Shown here: positions 33,088-44,700 of the stretch, piece by piece
Position numbering within the stretch: the first letter of the stretch is position 1
Layout: every line of letters starts with the position of its first letter
Assembly (NCBI GenBank): GCA_965112735.1
Contig: OZ218957.1
Location: forward strand, 3,224,001 to 3,288,000
Reading direction: 5' to 3'
DNA from: Phaeosaccion multiseriatum
Lineage: Eukaryota; Ochrophyta, other classes
Length of the DNA stretch: 64,000 nucleotides
Program-made: the position numbers and the translations under genes
The notes under the pieces: model-generated
What the model saw: only the letters and a program-made list of their open reading frames with translations
Database searches by the model: none
Told to the model about the DNA's origin: nothing

Positions 33088-34618
33088 GGAGGGTGAGAGA
33101 GGGAGAGAGAGAGAGAGAGAGAGAGAAGAGAAGAGAGAGAGAAGATGAGAGGTTGACCTGACTATACTAAGATGAAAGATACACAGGATCAGAAGTTGGT
33201 GGTACGGCACTATCACAGACCGCGTCGCCTCTTCGCCACGGGTGTTGGCCTCTCTCGGCGAGGAAGGCAGCGTAAGAGAAGTCTGTCTCTGCAAGAGAGA
33301 AGGAGAGGAGGGAGGGAGGGAGGGAGGGAAGGGGGGAGAGCGCACCTTCCTGCAAAAGGATAGGATTTGATTTTGACGCACTACAATGGTACACGAAGTG
33401 ACACTCAAACTCTCTTTGGGAATAGACGAGACGAGAGCCTTCCGACAGTATAGAGACACAGCGTTGAGCGGCTGCTGTGCTGTTGCTCCTGCTACTGGAG
33501 ATGGTCCGCCCGTCGCCGTTTTGCAGTTTATTTTAGACCGGAACTAAATAAAGAGCATTGTCTTTGAGTTGGGAAAACAAGACTTCGTGTGGGTGCGGTA
33601 TGAATTCGGCTTGAATGACAGCGTAGGAACCAATCTGCCTGGTACCGGGCTTGTTAGCCCGATAAGGTACGTCGTTGGGCTTGTTAAGCCTACGATACCT
33701 CGTTGTATTGTACCAACACCAGAAGACTCATTAGTTTCCTACAATTCTCGTTGTAGTGTACCAACACCAGGAGACTCATCTCATTAGTCTCCTACAAAAA
33801 TCAGGAGACTCATTAGTCTCCTACAAATTAAATCAGGAGACTCATTAGTCTCCTAAAATTCTCGTACTGTACCAACACCAGGAGACTCCTAACCGGGGCC
33901 GGCGCTCCTCCTTCCTCTACAGAGCAATTGGGACGAACGAAAGACCAAAGACCGAACTCATCAACTCAATCGTAGCTCAAAGTCGTCTCCCGCCAAGTCA
34001 GGCATGACGTCACCCTGTCAGTCATCTTGGCTGCTTGCTGCACTGAGTGTGTCCGTACATCTTGGCACCACTTCACAAGGAGGCACCAGAGAGTCTAACC
34101 ACCCTCCCTCCCACACACACACACACACACAGCCAGGAGCGATACCACCACCGCGAGGGAGGCCCCAAGCCGAGATGTGTTTGCATTTGGCCTGCCCACC
34201 ACTGTCAGTCAGTAGTCAGTAGTTCCTTTTGACCTCTCCAGCCGTCCACCAATCAGTCAGTCGCCCCCCTTTCGACCTTTCCACGACCTTTCCAGCTCCT
34301 GTTTTGTCTCATCGTGCGGCCCAGCAATGTCCCCCCTTCCGTCCCCGCTGGACTTGTACGGTTGCCTGCTCGCCAGCACGAAGCCAAGCGAGAGCGATGA
34401 ACCGAAGTGACGGTCAGCCATTGCCGCTCGTCAGGGACGAGGGACGCAACGGAGTGGAGCGCAACTGTGTAGTAGGTGCTCGGGAGAGAGCAAGCCCCAC
34501 GGCTGCACGGGCACCCCATACAGCCGACGCGCGAGAGAGCAACACCATGCTCCACCTCAGTCTGACTTGAGCACGGCAGCTGGAGGGGGGCTGCTGCCTG
34601 TATAAGAGCTGCTGTTCC
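33088..34618. other. Convergent intergenic region, TPI and Stc1-protein 3' ends
   Basis: No gene seen. AATAAA at about 33547 may serve TPI. A variant of the 17-mer (AGAAGTTGGTGGTACGGCAC) lies at 33191-33210. The hairpin array at 33640-33900 is listed separately. Positions 33900-34618 show nothing I can support. Confidence 0.6.
33700..33900. repeat. Array of ~48 bp units each with a GGAGACT/AGTCTCC hairpin
   Basis: Perfect inverted repeats AGGAGACT-CATT-AGTCTCCT at 33803-33822 and 33835-33854, the same arms with a longer loop at 33769-33793, and an imperfect copy at 33719-33740. GTACCAACACCAG precedes three of the copies, and ACAATTCTCGT follows some. Just upstream, GGGCTTGTTAGCCC and GGCTTGTTAAGCC form two more small hairpins (33655-33690). 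Confidence 0.9.
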
Positions 34619-35314
34619 TTAGCCGCTTCCCTTCGAGTCCCCAGCAGCAGCGCCTGCCCCACCTCCAACTCGCCCTCCTCGCCCTCCTCGCCCCCCTCTT
34701 GCCCCCGCCCCCGCCCCCCGCCCTCCTCTCCAGCTCCCCCCTCCAGGCGGGCCCGTCCCCTTTCGACCTCTGCGCATGCCAGCGCCCTTGATAGGCTTAA
34801 GGCCGGTCACCAGCTCCGCCTCGGCAGCACACTCGGACGCTGCGGCTTGGAGCTGAGCCAGGCCGGCCCCTGCCGCTCCTTTCGGCAAGGCAGCAGCCGC
34901 AGCGGACTCTTGCTGCGCCGCTGTGAGCCGCTCTCTGCGTGCAGCGTCCACCTGCTTGGTCTCCTCCACCTCTGCAGCGGCGGTACACCCTTTACACTTG
35001 CGTGCGCTATCGAGGTTTCGGGCCTGAGTGTTTGTATAGCTTGAGACGGGCAAATCAGTTTTGCAGCGACTGCAACGCAACAAACTGCCGTCTCCAGTCT
35101 GACCACCAGAAGCAGAGGCAGCGGTGGCCTTCTCTCGCTCCGCCGCCGCCTCCTTCTCTACACACTCCCTGCATTTGACTGGAACGTCTCCTCCTTTGGC
35201 CGCTCGGAGCTTGTCGAGCTGCTTACGGCTGAAGTGCTCCGCCGTGAGGCGCTTCCTCCTGCAGGAGCTGCACGTGAGGTCTCCCGCCCAGCTCCCCCCT
35301 ACGGCGTCCGACAT
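34619..35314 (-). CDS. Stc1-domain zinc protein with RGG-rich tail
   Basis: Single exon, 231 residues, ATG at 35314. It has two zinc modules: C15-x2-C18 ... C48-x2-C51 and C81-x2-C84 ... C107-x2-C110. The first reads LTCSSCRRKRLTAEHFSRKQLDKLRAA ... VKCRECVEKE, the pattern of the Stc1 domain. In fission yeast Stc1 links the RNAi complex RITS to the histone methyltransferase complex CLRC; most algal proteins with this domain are uncharacterised. An Ala/Gln/Glu helix region follows, then a Gly/Arg-rich tail (GGRGARGGRGG type), typical of RNA binding. A longer frame runs upstream to 35557 but lacks family features, so I start at 35314. Confidence 0.75.
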   Translation of the reverse strand: MSDAVGGSWAGDLTCSSCRRKRLTAEHFSRKQLDKLRAAKGGDVPVKCRECVEKEAAAEREKATAASASGGQTGDGSLLRCSRCKTDLPVSSYTNTQARNLDSARKCKGCTAAAEVEETKQVDAARRERLTAAQQESAAAAALPKGAAGAGLAQLQAAASECAAEAELVTGLKPIKGAGMRRGRKGTGPPGGGSWRGGRGAGAGARGGRGGRGGRVGGGAGAAAGDSKGSG

Positions 35315-35593
35315 AACAAATGGGCACTTCCACAATCGGTTCTCTAAAATCTGCGCAAGGATGCCCTCTACAAGAAGAGCTGTCGTCCGGTTCGAAGCAC
35401 TGCCGAGAAACGAAGCGGGTTGCTGAGCGAGCGCAGCGGGAAGGAAGCAGGTGGTTGGTGGGTGCGAGCAGGGTCGGGGGAGAGGGGTGCAGAGGGTGTG
35501 AGGCTTGGGCGGCTTGGGCGCGGGGTGAGGATCATGGTGGGAGAGAGAGGGTCGCACGGAGAGAGCGTCACGTGGGAGAGTGAGGTGAGGTAA

Positions 35594-35995
35594 ATGTTCT
35601 CGAGGAGCCTTTCCACCCTTGCAGGTAGACAGTTAGTCACGGGGCCAGGGTGGTACGATGAGGTGCGGACACGCCCAACGGCAGACCATGTCTTCGCATA
35701 CGCCTTTTTGCCTCCTCATCGTCCTCGTCCTCGGAATGCTGCTTCTCGCTTCGCCCGACCCCTGCCTCGAAATGGCGGCTCCACGCACCTCTTAAACATC
35801 CTGCCTGATGACACCCTTCTTGGTACGACTGCGGCTACCGCTCCTTCTTCTGCTGCGGCTGGTGGCCGCGGCCTCAGTCCCTGTGGCGATGAGAATGAGC
35901 TCGCCTTAGCCGTCGAGATGAGATGCAAAACAACACCGTACTCCAGCCAAACGGCCCAAAGCTGTTGTGAGGGTCTACTCTATCGGTATAGATAA
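35594..35995 (+). CDS. Small ORF, possible mitochondrial-type N-terminus, doubtful
   Basis: 133 codons from ATG, starting MFSRSLSTLAGRQL, which looks like a mitochondrial presequence. The rest (Arg/Pro-rich, then Ala/Ser-rich) resembles no family I know. It lies between the divergent Stc1 and DUF2061 genes, where promoters are expected, and may be a chance open frame. Confidence 0.25.
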   Translation: MFSRSLSTLAGRQLVTGPGWYDEVRTRPTADHVFAYAFLPPHRPRPRNAASRFARPLPRNGGSTHLLNILPDDTLLGTTAATAPSSAAAGGRGLSPCGDENELALAVEMRCKTTPYSSQTAQSCCEGLLYRYR

Positions 35996-36436
35996 GATGG
36001 GGGAGCTCAGACGTGCACAGGAGCCTCTAGTTCTCTTGAAAAGAGGGCATCGAGTGGCGGATTCCGGACAATGTGATTTTTCTCCGGCCCTCCACTGCCA
36101 TCCATCCCTCCCAACTTTCCTTCCACCCGATCTCCACCCTCCTCTTCTCCCCATTCTTTCACCCGCCTCCCTCTCTCTTCCAAGCTGTTAGAGCCGCATT
36201 GGCCCCTTAATCACCTTCCATATCTACTTGTGCATCTGGCAGCAAGAAGGCTCCGCTGATTGCGCGACGACTCTGCCAAGAGCTGTGCCAAAGTGCACTG
36301 GCCCCACAGAACCAAGCAGCGGCCACACAGACAGGTACAGCAGCAAGCGGCGGCGGCAGCAGCCGGAAGCAGCGGCAACCGGAAGCAGTGGAAGAGGGAG
36401 GGGAGTCGTAGCCCCTGTATTCTCTGGCAGAGACAA

Positions 36437-37825
36437 ATGTTGCACAAACGGGGAGGGCAGGCTGTGGCAGTGGTGCTATGCCTCTTTGTGCACGCCGCTA
36501 TTCGGGTCCACTCCTTCGTCGCACCCAACCCAGCAGCAGCAGCAGTAGCTGGTCTTGGCCCGGTAGGCGCGAATAGCAGAAGAAAAGGCGGCGCGGCCGG
36601 TCGATGGAGCTCAGCAGCAGCAGCGGCAGGACGAGGCAGTAGCAATAGAAGCGGCAGCGGTTTTAGAATCGGCAGCAACCGGGTGCATAACCGGAGGCTT
36701 CGGAAAGGCTCGTCGCCAATCCCCGACTTTTTAACCGTGAGAAAGGTGAGCAGAGGCTGCGAGGAAGAACGGCGCGGGGGAAGGTACCAGCGAGGAGTTA
36801 ACTGATGTGCTTGCTCGTCGCTTGGGCGCGAGGGTGGGCAATCATGCACTCTCCCCCGTGGACGTCGGATCTATCCCCCCTCACCTGACCCTGCCCACAG
36901 TCTCTTCCTTCCTTGCTGCCGTATAACAGTCGAGCACCCTCCAAGGTTTGTAACGCCCTTTTCGGTGGGGGATCCTCTTCTGCGTCCTTCGTCCCTCTCG
37001 CCTGATCATACGCAGGCAACACCCGCTCCCGATGTGCCCGTGTCCCCGCCCTCCGAGCCCAACAAAAAGATGTACTTCGGAGAGAGTACCAAGAGGTCCC
37101 TCGTCAAGGCCCTGGGCTGGAGAGTGACTGCAGGCATCGTCACGCTGGTGCGTGCGTCGAAGCGAAGCACCTCTTACTCTCGCCCACTTGCTCTGCCACG
37201 GACTGTGTGTGTTCAATTAGAGCAACCACGCCCATGTCTTTAAGTTGACGTACTGCTGTATCACCGCCTGTTACTGTGTTCTCTCTCTCCTGACCAGCGC
37301 TCTCCAAGCGACCAGTCGCCCTTTCAACCCACCCCCCTCACCCCCGCCCCTCTGCCCCCAGATCTTCCTTGCACACACACACACATATACATACATGCAT
37401 ACACAACCCTCTCTCCCTTCCTCACCTGCCCCCCCCCCTCCTCCCTCCCTCGCCTGATTGACTTTCAGATATCGGGTCTGTACTTCTCCGGCAACCTACG
37501 CACCGCCCTCACCATCGTCGGCAGCGACTTTCTCTCCAAAGCGGGCTTCATGTTCGCAGGAGAGCGACTGTGGAACAAGGTCAAGTGGGGCCAGGGAAAC
37601 AAGGGCGACTCCAATCAGCGCTCCATCGTAAAGGCCCTCGTCTGGCGGATCTTTGCGGCCTCGAACACGCTTATTTGCAGCCTGCTCTTGGCCAAGGACC
37701 TGGGCATTGCGAGCAAGATTGCCGGTTCAGATACCATTTTCAAGACGGGACTCTTTTTCTTTTACGAGCGGATCTGGTCAGCGATTGAGTGGGGGAAGGA
37801 GTACGAAATGGAGTATATGCTGTGA
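36437..37825 (+). CDS. DUF2061 tandem-domain membrane protein, plastid-targeted
   Basis: Exons 36437-36745, 37016-37147, 37469-37825, phases consistent, 265 residues. The N-terminus has a signal peptide ending RVHS followed by FVAPNP and a Ser/Arg/Ala-rich stretch, a bipartite plastid-targeting signal. Two copies of the DUF2061 domain follow: STKRSLVKALGWRVTAGIVTL ... GERLWNKVKWG and SNQRSIVKALVWRIFAASNTL ... YERIWSAIEWGKE. Each copy has two hydrophobic segments and the K-A-x-x-W-R and E-R-x-W motifs. The biochemical role of DUF2061 is unknown; location is inferred as a plastid membrane. A 17-mer variant (37254-37270) lies in intron 2. Confidence 0.85.
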
Positions 37826-38484
37826 TTTGATTCGATTTTGAAACGATACGGGGGATGAAGAAAGTATTTTTACTCGCTCAGGGGGCATGCATATAAGAGA
37901 GAGGTGGGAGAGACATGAAGCGGGGCAGTTACGACGCTCTTTTCTTTTGTATACGTAACGCAGTCACGTGACACTGCAAGAGGCAAAGGAGAAGGAGAGG
38001 AGGGGGCGGTGAGCTCCACTTGTCTCCACCCTGTCTCTCGGCCCTTGGGAGGGAGGGAGGGAGGAAGTGTATCACGCTTACTTACGGGCTCGTTTGTCAG
38101 TCTGTGAAAGTGGGTATTGAGTTGCTGAGGTGAAGGGCGTGGATGGAGAGGATTAAGAGAGAGGGCGGCTTGGTGGCGAGTGGGAGGGAGGGAGTGGGGA
38201 GAGAGGAAGCAGACGGGGTTGAGGGGGGGGGGCAAGGGGGAGAGGGGCGTCGGAATACACTAGAGAAGGGGAGGATCGAGAGCAGAGAGAACAAACGAAT
38301 GGGTAAGAGAGGGAGGGGAGGCTCTCTGCGACAGAGGGACGGAGGGATGACGGATGGGCCGGGCCGGCGGGTCAGGGTGGGGGAGCGGTGGGGGACCGGA
38401 AGGAAGCGATAAATGCTTCGTCAATGCAAACATGTTTTTATCATTCCCCGTCACAAGACTTCCTTCTGCCTCACACCTCATCGC
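37826..38484. other. Convergent intergenic region, DUF2061 and PNO40-type 3' ends
   Basis: No gene seen. Purine-rich with GGGA blocks at 38040-38400. Confidence 0.5.
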
Positions 38485-39039
38485 TTACGCTCCGGACCCG
38501 ACTGAAGAGCGAGAGCTTGCGCTACTGTTGCTGCTACTACTACTGTTGCTGCTGCTGCTGCTACTCCTACTCCGCCTGTCAGCTGCCTTCTTGCTGCTCT
38601 TCCTCTTGCTCTTCCCGCCGCTGCTGCTCCTTTTCTTGGCCTTCTTGTCGTGCTTTTGCTTCTTGTGGTGCTTGTGCCTGCTCTTCTTGCTCTCCTTCTT
38701 CTTCCTTTTGCTTTCCTTCTTCCTCTTCTTGCTCTCCTTCTTCTCCTTCTTGCTGCTGCCCCTCCTCCCCGTCTCTCCGCCCTGCCCATTCTGTAACCCC
38801 CCTGGCCCTCGCTCGTCAGTCATCCACGAAGGCAGCGTGGCACCCCTGCCCCTGCCCATCGGAGGCAGAGCCTGTTGCTGCTGCTGCTGCTGCTGCGGCG
38901 GCTGCTGCGATGGCTCCGGCATGTCTGGAATAATGTCGTAATTCCTCCCGTCCCTGCTGAAGCACTCGATAGACAGGTGGCCGTGCCCTCCACATTTCGT
39001 GCACCTGCAGCAGTAGAAAGGAGTAAGTCAGTTTAGGTA

Positions 39040-39106
<67 letters not shown>

Positions 39107-39433
39107 TTCATCATCATCATCCTCCTCCTCCTCCTCCTCCTCCTCCTCCTCCTCATCATCATCATCATCAGTAGCACATAAGGGTGCATGGAACAGACAA
39201 AAACAGAGGGAGAAGGCAGGGAGCAGGCAGGGAAAGAAAGCCCCCCCCCCCCCACGCACTCACACTGTGTTCAAGACCGCGCCGAGAGCAATCTCCTGCC
39301 CTGATGACCCCCCGGGGCCGTCTCTGGGCTTTCGTCTCAGCGCATCCGCATCAGATTGGACATTTCCGGCGTCTAAATCCTCGCCATTGGACTGATCCAC
39401 AAACTGGATACACGACACACACACGGAGGGCAT

Positions 39434-39464
<31 letters not shown>

Positions 39465-39478
39465 TAGAAGGGGGGTGT

Positions 39479-39511
<33 letters not shown>

Positions 39512-41514
39512 AGAGAGCGCTCGTCAAGAGAGCAAGGAGCAGCAGCAGCAGCAGTAGCAGTTGGTGATTATTGAGTGAGTGTAATGCAAAGGGGGGCGGG
39601 CCGTGTGCTCTTGCCTCCACCTTCCAATGTCCCGCCGCCCACTCTTACAGCTCCCTTGATCCTCCTCCTCCTCCTCCTCCTCCTCCTCCTCCTACGCTCC
39701 ATGCGGCTTGGTTTCATGCTCTGATCAGACTGGCCACCCAAGCACACACACACACACACTGACACTTACCTTCATCGAGAGACTGATCTTTCTCTGCCTT
39801 GGGTCGGGCACTGGCCCTTCTCCCTCCTTGATCTCCAGCACTTTGACCCACACCTTCTCCCCCACACTAACCGCGTCCGACACATTCTCCACGCGGTAGT
39901 TTGCCAACTGAGTGATGTGCACAAGCCCGTTCTTTCGATACCCGCCATCCAGCTTCACAAAGCAACCAAAGGCCTCAATCTTCTGCACCTCCCCGCGGTG
40001 GATGGAGTTGAGCTCTGGCATGGGGTCTGCCTGCCCGTTGCCGTAATGCCCTCCTCCTCCTCCTCCTCCTCCTCCTCCTCCTCCGGCCGTCGCCCCCCAC
40101 TGCGACTCTGCCCTTCCTCCCCCGTGCCCCCTGCGCTCTGCATCGGAGGCCTCGTGAAGAGGATCGAGATCGGAGCCGTCCGATTGACTCACCACCTGAC
40201 AAGGCAAGAGAAAGGGGGCCGGGGGGGGGGGGGTGTTAGAGGCATATGGGGGGAGGGAGGGAAGGCCAGAGGGAGAGAAGGGCCACGGGATGACGTCACG
40301 GAGGGAGGAGGCGGCGAAGGACATGTCTGCGTTGTGATTTGGCGATTCAGAAGTCATTCTGGTCCACCCAACCGACTCGCCTACTGAGCTACGGATGACA
40401 GGACTCCGACCGATCCAACCACCCCCATACGATAGCTCTCTTTTGCAAGGATTAGGTAGACTGGTGAATTGATTGACGGGTCAGTGGGAGGAGCGGGTGC
40501 CACCCACGCTGTCTCGAACCACCCACACCACAAGCACCTTGCGTGACGGCCACGGAATGCCCCCCCACTGCTTCGTTCAGCATCCACCCCCTTTCCCCTT
40601 CGCTCGCTTAAGACACATCTTACCTTCATGGACAGGCTAATCTTCCGCTGCCGGGGGTCAGGATCGGGCCCGTCCCCTTCCTTCACCTCGACCACCTTCA
40701 CCCACACCTTGTCCCCCATGGAGACCACGTCCTCCACCTTCTCCACTCGATAGTTGGCCAGCTGCGTCACATGCACCAGGCCGTTCTTGCGGAAGCCCTC
40801 CAGTCGGATAAAGGCTCCATATGACTCAATCTTCTGTACCTCACCTCTGTAGATGGAGTACAGCTCCGGCAAGGGCTCCCCGCCCCCCCCGCGCTGGTAA
40901 TGGCCACCGCCACCGCCTCCGCCTCTGTCACGGTCGTCCCTACTACTTCCATATCTCCCCTCGCTACGCCCGCCATACCTGCTATCATCCTGCTGCCTGA
41001 AACCTCCGACTGCCCTAGCCGCCGCGGAGGGTGCTGCGGCCCCTGGTGCCGCCGCATTCACGCCGTCAGGGTGTGTCATCCACGCAGGCAGGTTCTTGGT
41101 CCCGTTTCCACGCCCTGCAGCAGCCGTGGCAGCCATGATCCCGCGCGCTGCCTCAGCTGCGGCCGCTCCAACACGCGGTGCATCGTCCTTCTTCGATTCG
41201 CCCCACCTGGACGCGCGCTTGTCCTCCCCGCTGTCATTGCTGGCCACCGGAGCGGGGGGCCTTCTTTCCCCACGACTGGGGCTGGCATTGCCTCGCCTGT
41301 CTCTGCTTCTACTTTTCCCTCTGCCCCGACTTGTGCTTCTACTCGCGCTACTACTACTGCTGCCCCTCTTTCTCCTGTGCTGCCGCTGGTGGTGGATCTT
41401 CCTCCGTCGACTATCCCCTAGCTCCACCCTCTCTCGGGAGCCTTCCCTGCTTCTCTTTCTGCCCCTACTCCCACTCCTGCTTCTGCTCCGGCTTGCACTC
41501 CGGTGCCCCGCCAT
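38485..41514 (-). CDS. PNO40/ZCCHC17-like protein: SR region, two S1 domains, CCHC knuckle, Lys/Ser tail
   Basis: Exons 40624-41514, 39770-40195, 39264-39403, 38485-39004 (minus), phases consistent, 658 residues. The N-terminus is an RS-rich stretch (ASRSRSRSGSRGRKRSR). Each of the first two exons ends in an S1 RNA-binding domain that stops at the same residues (DPRQRKISLSMK). They differ by about 20 substitutions (YGAFIRLEG-FRKNGLVHVTQLANYRVE versus FGCFVKLDGGYRKNGLVHITQLANYRVE). A CCHC zinc knuckle (CTKCGGHGHLSIEC) spans the exon 3/4 junction, then a Ser/Lys/Arg tail. Human ZCCHC17 has one S1 and one CCHC and sits in nucleoli and splicing speckles; a role in RNA processing is therefore likely. 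The ATG at 41514 is the first in frame after a TTG-started extension. Confidence 0.88.
39035..39172. repeat. (ATC)n then (CTC)n triplet array in a PNO40-type intron
   Basis: About 25 units of ATC/CAT, one CTT interruption, then about ten CTC units and a short CAT block, between exons 3 and 4. Confidence 0.95.
39557..39568 (+). repeat. Partial dispersed 17-mer in a PNO40-type intron
   Basis: GCAGTTGGTGAT, the first 12 bases of the word, directly after an (AGC)n run. Confidence 0.6.
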
Positions 41515-41766
41515 CACTATTACCCAGGAGTCGCAATAGGAGAGAGAAAGTGGTGGACGACCCTCGATCAAGGGGTACTCTTTGGATATCCTCTTTGCCT
41601 CGATGACCCTCCTGTTCTCCAACTGGCGAATGGATTCGACCCGTACAGTTTCGTTTTTGATGTGTGGAACGGACTAGTCCCAGGTCAGGTGATCAAATAA
41701 GCCCAGCTGACCAAGGTCCAGTAGTCCCGAGAACCAGGCAGGCAGGCGCGGCAGGCGGCAGGCGGC
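41515..41766. promoter_or_regulatory. 252-bp divergent promoter, PNO40-type (-) and FAM161-like (+)
   Basis: Short space between the two start codons. A GGCAGGC repeat lies at 41738-41765 next to the downstream start. No other element recognised. Confidence 0.45.
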
Positions 41767-44700
41767 ATGACGGGCCTGAGCCACTACCAGCAGGCCCTCT
41801 ATGACAACTACCGCTCCGTGCCGAGGGAGACAAGTCCCACAAAGAGGAAGGGGGCAACCGGCTCAGCCGCTGCGTACCGCCACACTGCCCCGCAGGGAAA
41901 GCGCCTGCCGCGCTCCACGGACAATGTCCGGGTGCAGCACGACGGTATTCTCTACAATGTAGACAAAGACACTACATCCTGGCATGCGTACAGACTCGAG
42001 CAAGATGAGGATAGAGACTTCGAAGACCGGAGGGTGGAGGAACTCAAGGACAAGACCAGAGGTGTGTGTAGAGCCTCTAGCGATGAGAAGAGTACAGTAC
42101 GGTGCTACCTTTGCATCGGCAGGCTCAGCCACCGCGTCTATAGTGCCCTTCCAATGGAGCGTATGTAGTCGTTCCCCTTCTAATGGATTCCTACCACCCC
42201 CCCCTCTTTCCATGGCCATGTCAGCTCGTCGCAGCGACTACAAGCCGCGAAGGGTGTGGGACCCCACTGCTGGCTTCACTACGGGGGGGGCGAGAAGCAG
42301 AGTAGCAGCAACAGAAAGGAGCAGGCCCAACTCTGCGCGGTCGCCTTCTCCAATCTCCTATTCACACTCTCCCGTGCGCCTCGGCAGAGATGAGTTCGAC
42401 AGCAGGAACCGTAGTGGGGACATCATCGACGGAATCAGCCCGAGCAGCACCTTCAGGCGAACACTGAACAATACCACGTCTTCCGCCGCAAAGGGGTCTA
42501 CAGGGGGGGCGCGTTCTCACTCCGAGCGGCCTTCCTTTCGCAGCAACAACAACAACGATCACGACAACAACGACAGCCGCGACTATTATCCGCCTTCGCC
42601 TTCTTCGCCTGAGGCTACAAGTCGAAGAGCTCGGCCAACATCGGCACCCTCGCAGCGTAGGAGGCAGGGAGGGGCGGAGCGAGAGAATAGCAGCGGGACG
42701 TCTTACAATCGACGTGGAAGGACGGAGAGGAGCAGCTACAGAACGGCCACCGATCGGGAGGAGGAGCTGATGGGGAGGGTCGACGCGCTGAGCAAGACAG
42801 TGGAAGGCTTGCAGCGGAGCATCGCCGAGAAGGCGGTGGGGATGGCAGCAGATGATGGAGGTACACCAACACCATGGTCAGGGTCAACACGACAGGCGAG
42901 AAGAGCGGTGGCGGGGGGTGGTAGCGAGGGGGGCTACAGCAGCGGCGGGAGTACTCGGCTGCGCAGTCCTTCTCCCGCGGGTGGTGGTGTTGGTGGCAAC
43001 GACTACTCCCCAAGCCCGAGGAGCAGAGGGGGGGAGTCGAATTCCCCAGCGTCATCGTCGCCAACCCCAGCTTCAGCTTCAGCTTCCTTGGAGCACGATC
43101 TTGGCGGAGAGGATGGTCGCGTCATATACTCCAAAATTAACGAGCTCCGGCACTCGCATGAGACCAACCTGTCCGTCATCAAAGCCCTCGAGAAGGACAA
43201 GAGGCAGGCAGAGTCACGCGCACGGAGGCTGGAGAAGCTTCTGCAGCACAGCATTCGTATGAGAGAGGAAGGGGGCTCCTTCTCGGATGACGACGAGTTC
43301 GACATCTACCGTCGAGGATTGGCAACGACCACGCCGCCCCACCTAAAACTGTCGCCCACACCTCCACCATCATCGCGCACAACGACTCCGGCGGCGGCGA
43401 CGGAAGAAGAAGAAAGAAGCTGTAGAGGAGACTCTTGTAGTCCGTCGAGGCGGCGACCGTGGGATAGCAGCAAAGGGGCATGGGACGGCAGCAAAGGGCA
43501 AAGGGCAGGGGGCCGGCCCCGAAGCGCTTCGTCTCTCGATCGCCACCACTCGCGAGGAGGGAGGGGCTTCTCCTCCTCCTCACCCTCCTCAGCAAGGATG
43601 AGAGGTTCCGCCACTCTCAGCGATTACTGCCACAGTGAGGGGGGGGGGAAGAAGAGAGGGGTGACCGTTCCGCGACCGTTCCGTACCATGGAGATACATG
43701 TGGCGAAGCGAGAGGCTAAGCAGAGAGAGGAACAGGAGCTGAAGCTTCGAGAGAAGGAGGTGGGTGAGGAGCGAGACTGATGAAAGGATGGCAGCTGATG
43801 GTGGTGGCCTTGGGGGTGGGGTGGGGGTGGGGTTGGTGGCGAAGTATGGGACACGAGATGGTGCGATACCCCAAATCACAAATCTCTTACCCACACCTGA
43901 TACTACAAACACAAACTCAATCTCTATCCACCACCGACACTACTGTTAGAAGTCGTACTTTCGCTAGACTGATACCGCCCAGTCTGAATTCAGAGGATAG
44001 GTAACAGTCTAGCATATAGGCAACAGTCTAGCATATAGGTAGCAGCCTAGCAAAAGGACGACTTCTCACACTATACGAGTTTCTCTGCACACTCCCAACC
44101 CGGCCTGTTCCTTCAGCGATTCTCTCTCATCTCCAACTCTAACCTCCGGATGACAACTCCCTCCCTCCCTCCCTCCCTCCCTCCCTCCCTCCCTCCCTCC
44201 CTCCCTCCCTCCCTCCCTCCCTCCCTCCCTCCCTCCCTCCCTCCCTCCCTCCCTCCCTCCCTCCCTCCCCCTCTCCTCCCTCTGGCCTCATCTCCTCCTC
44301 TGGCGGCGGGTGGACGTAACGTACGCTACATACTTGGACACAATGTAATAGGAGGAAATGAGGGAGGAGCGGCAGCAGCGCCTGCGAGCCCTGCGCTCTC
44401 TTGAAGGAAAGCCCTTCGAAGGAGTCATCTCGAGGAGCGAGGAGATGCTTGCTCGAAGAGAGGAGAAGGTGAGGCAGGAAGGTATAGTCGATGATATCGA
44501 CATTTCGATATCGATTTTCGATCTCTTGATTGGCGTGTCGTTTCAATTTCGAGAAGCGCCTACCCGTGACGTGATTGGTAGGGTCTAACAACAAAGAAAC
44601 TGAAACTCACAGGTGAGGCAAGCGGCGCTGCGGGAGGAGGAGGAGCTCAAGAAGGCTTACTTCAAGGCCGAGGTGAGTGCGTGCGTGCGTGTGTGCCTGC

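Noticed and set aside
40320-40400. tRNA-like box A (TAGCTCAGTAGG) on the minus strand in a PNO40-type intron
   Set aside because: No box B (GGTTCGAANCC) at the right distance and the ends do not pair into an acceptor stem.
41984-42224. Upstream extension of the FAM161-like exon 2 frame
   Set aside because: It overlaps exon 1 in another frame and the intron; the acceptor at 42224 joins exon 1 in phase.
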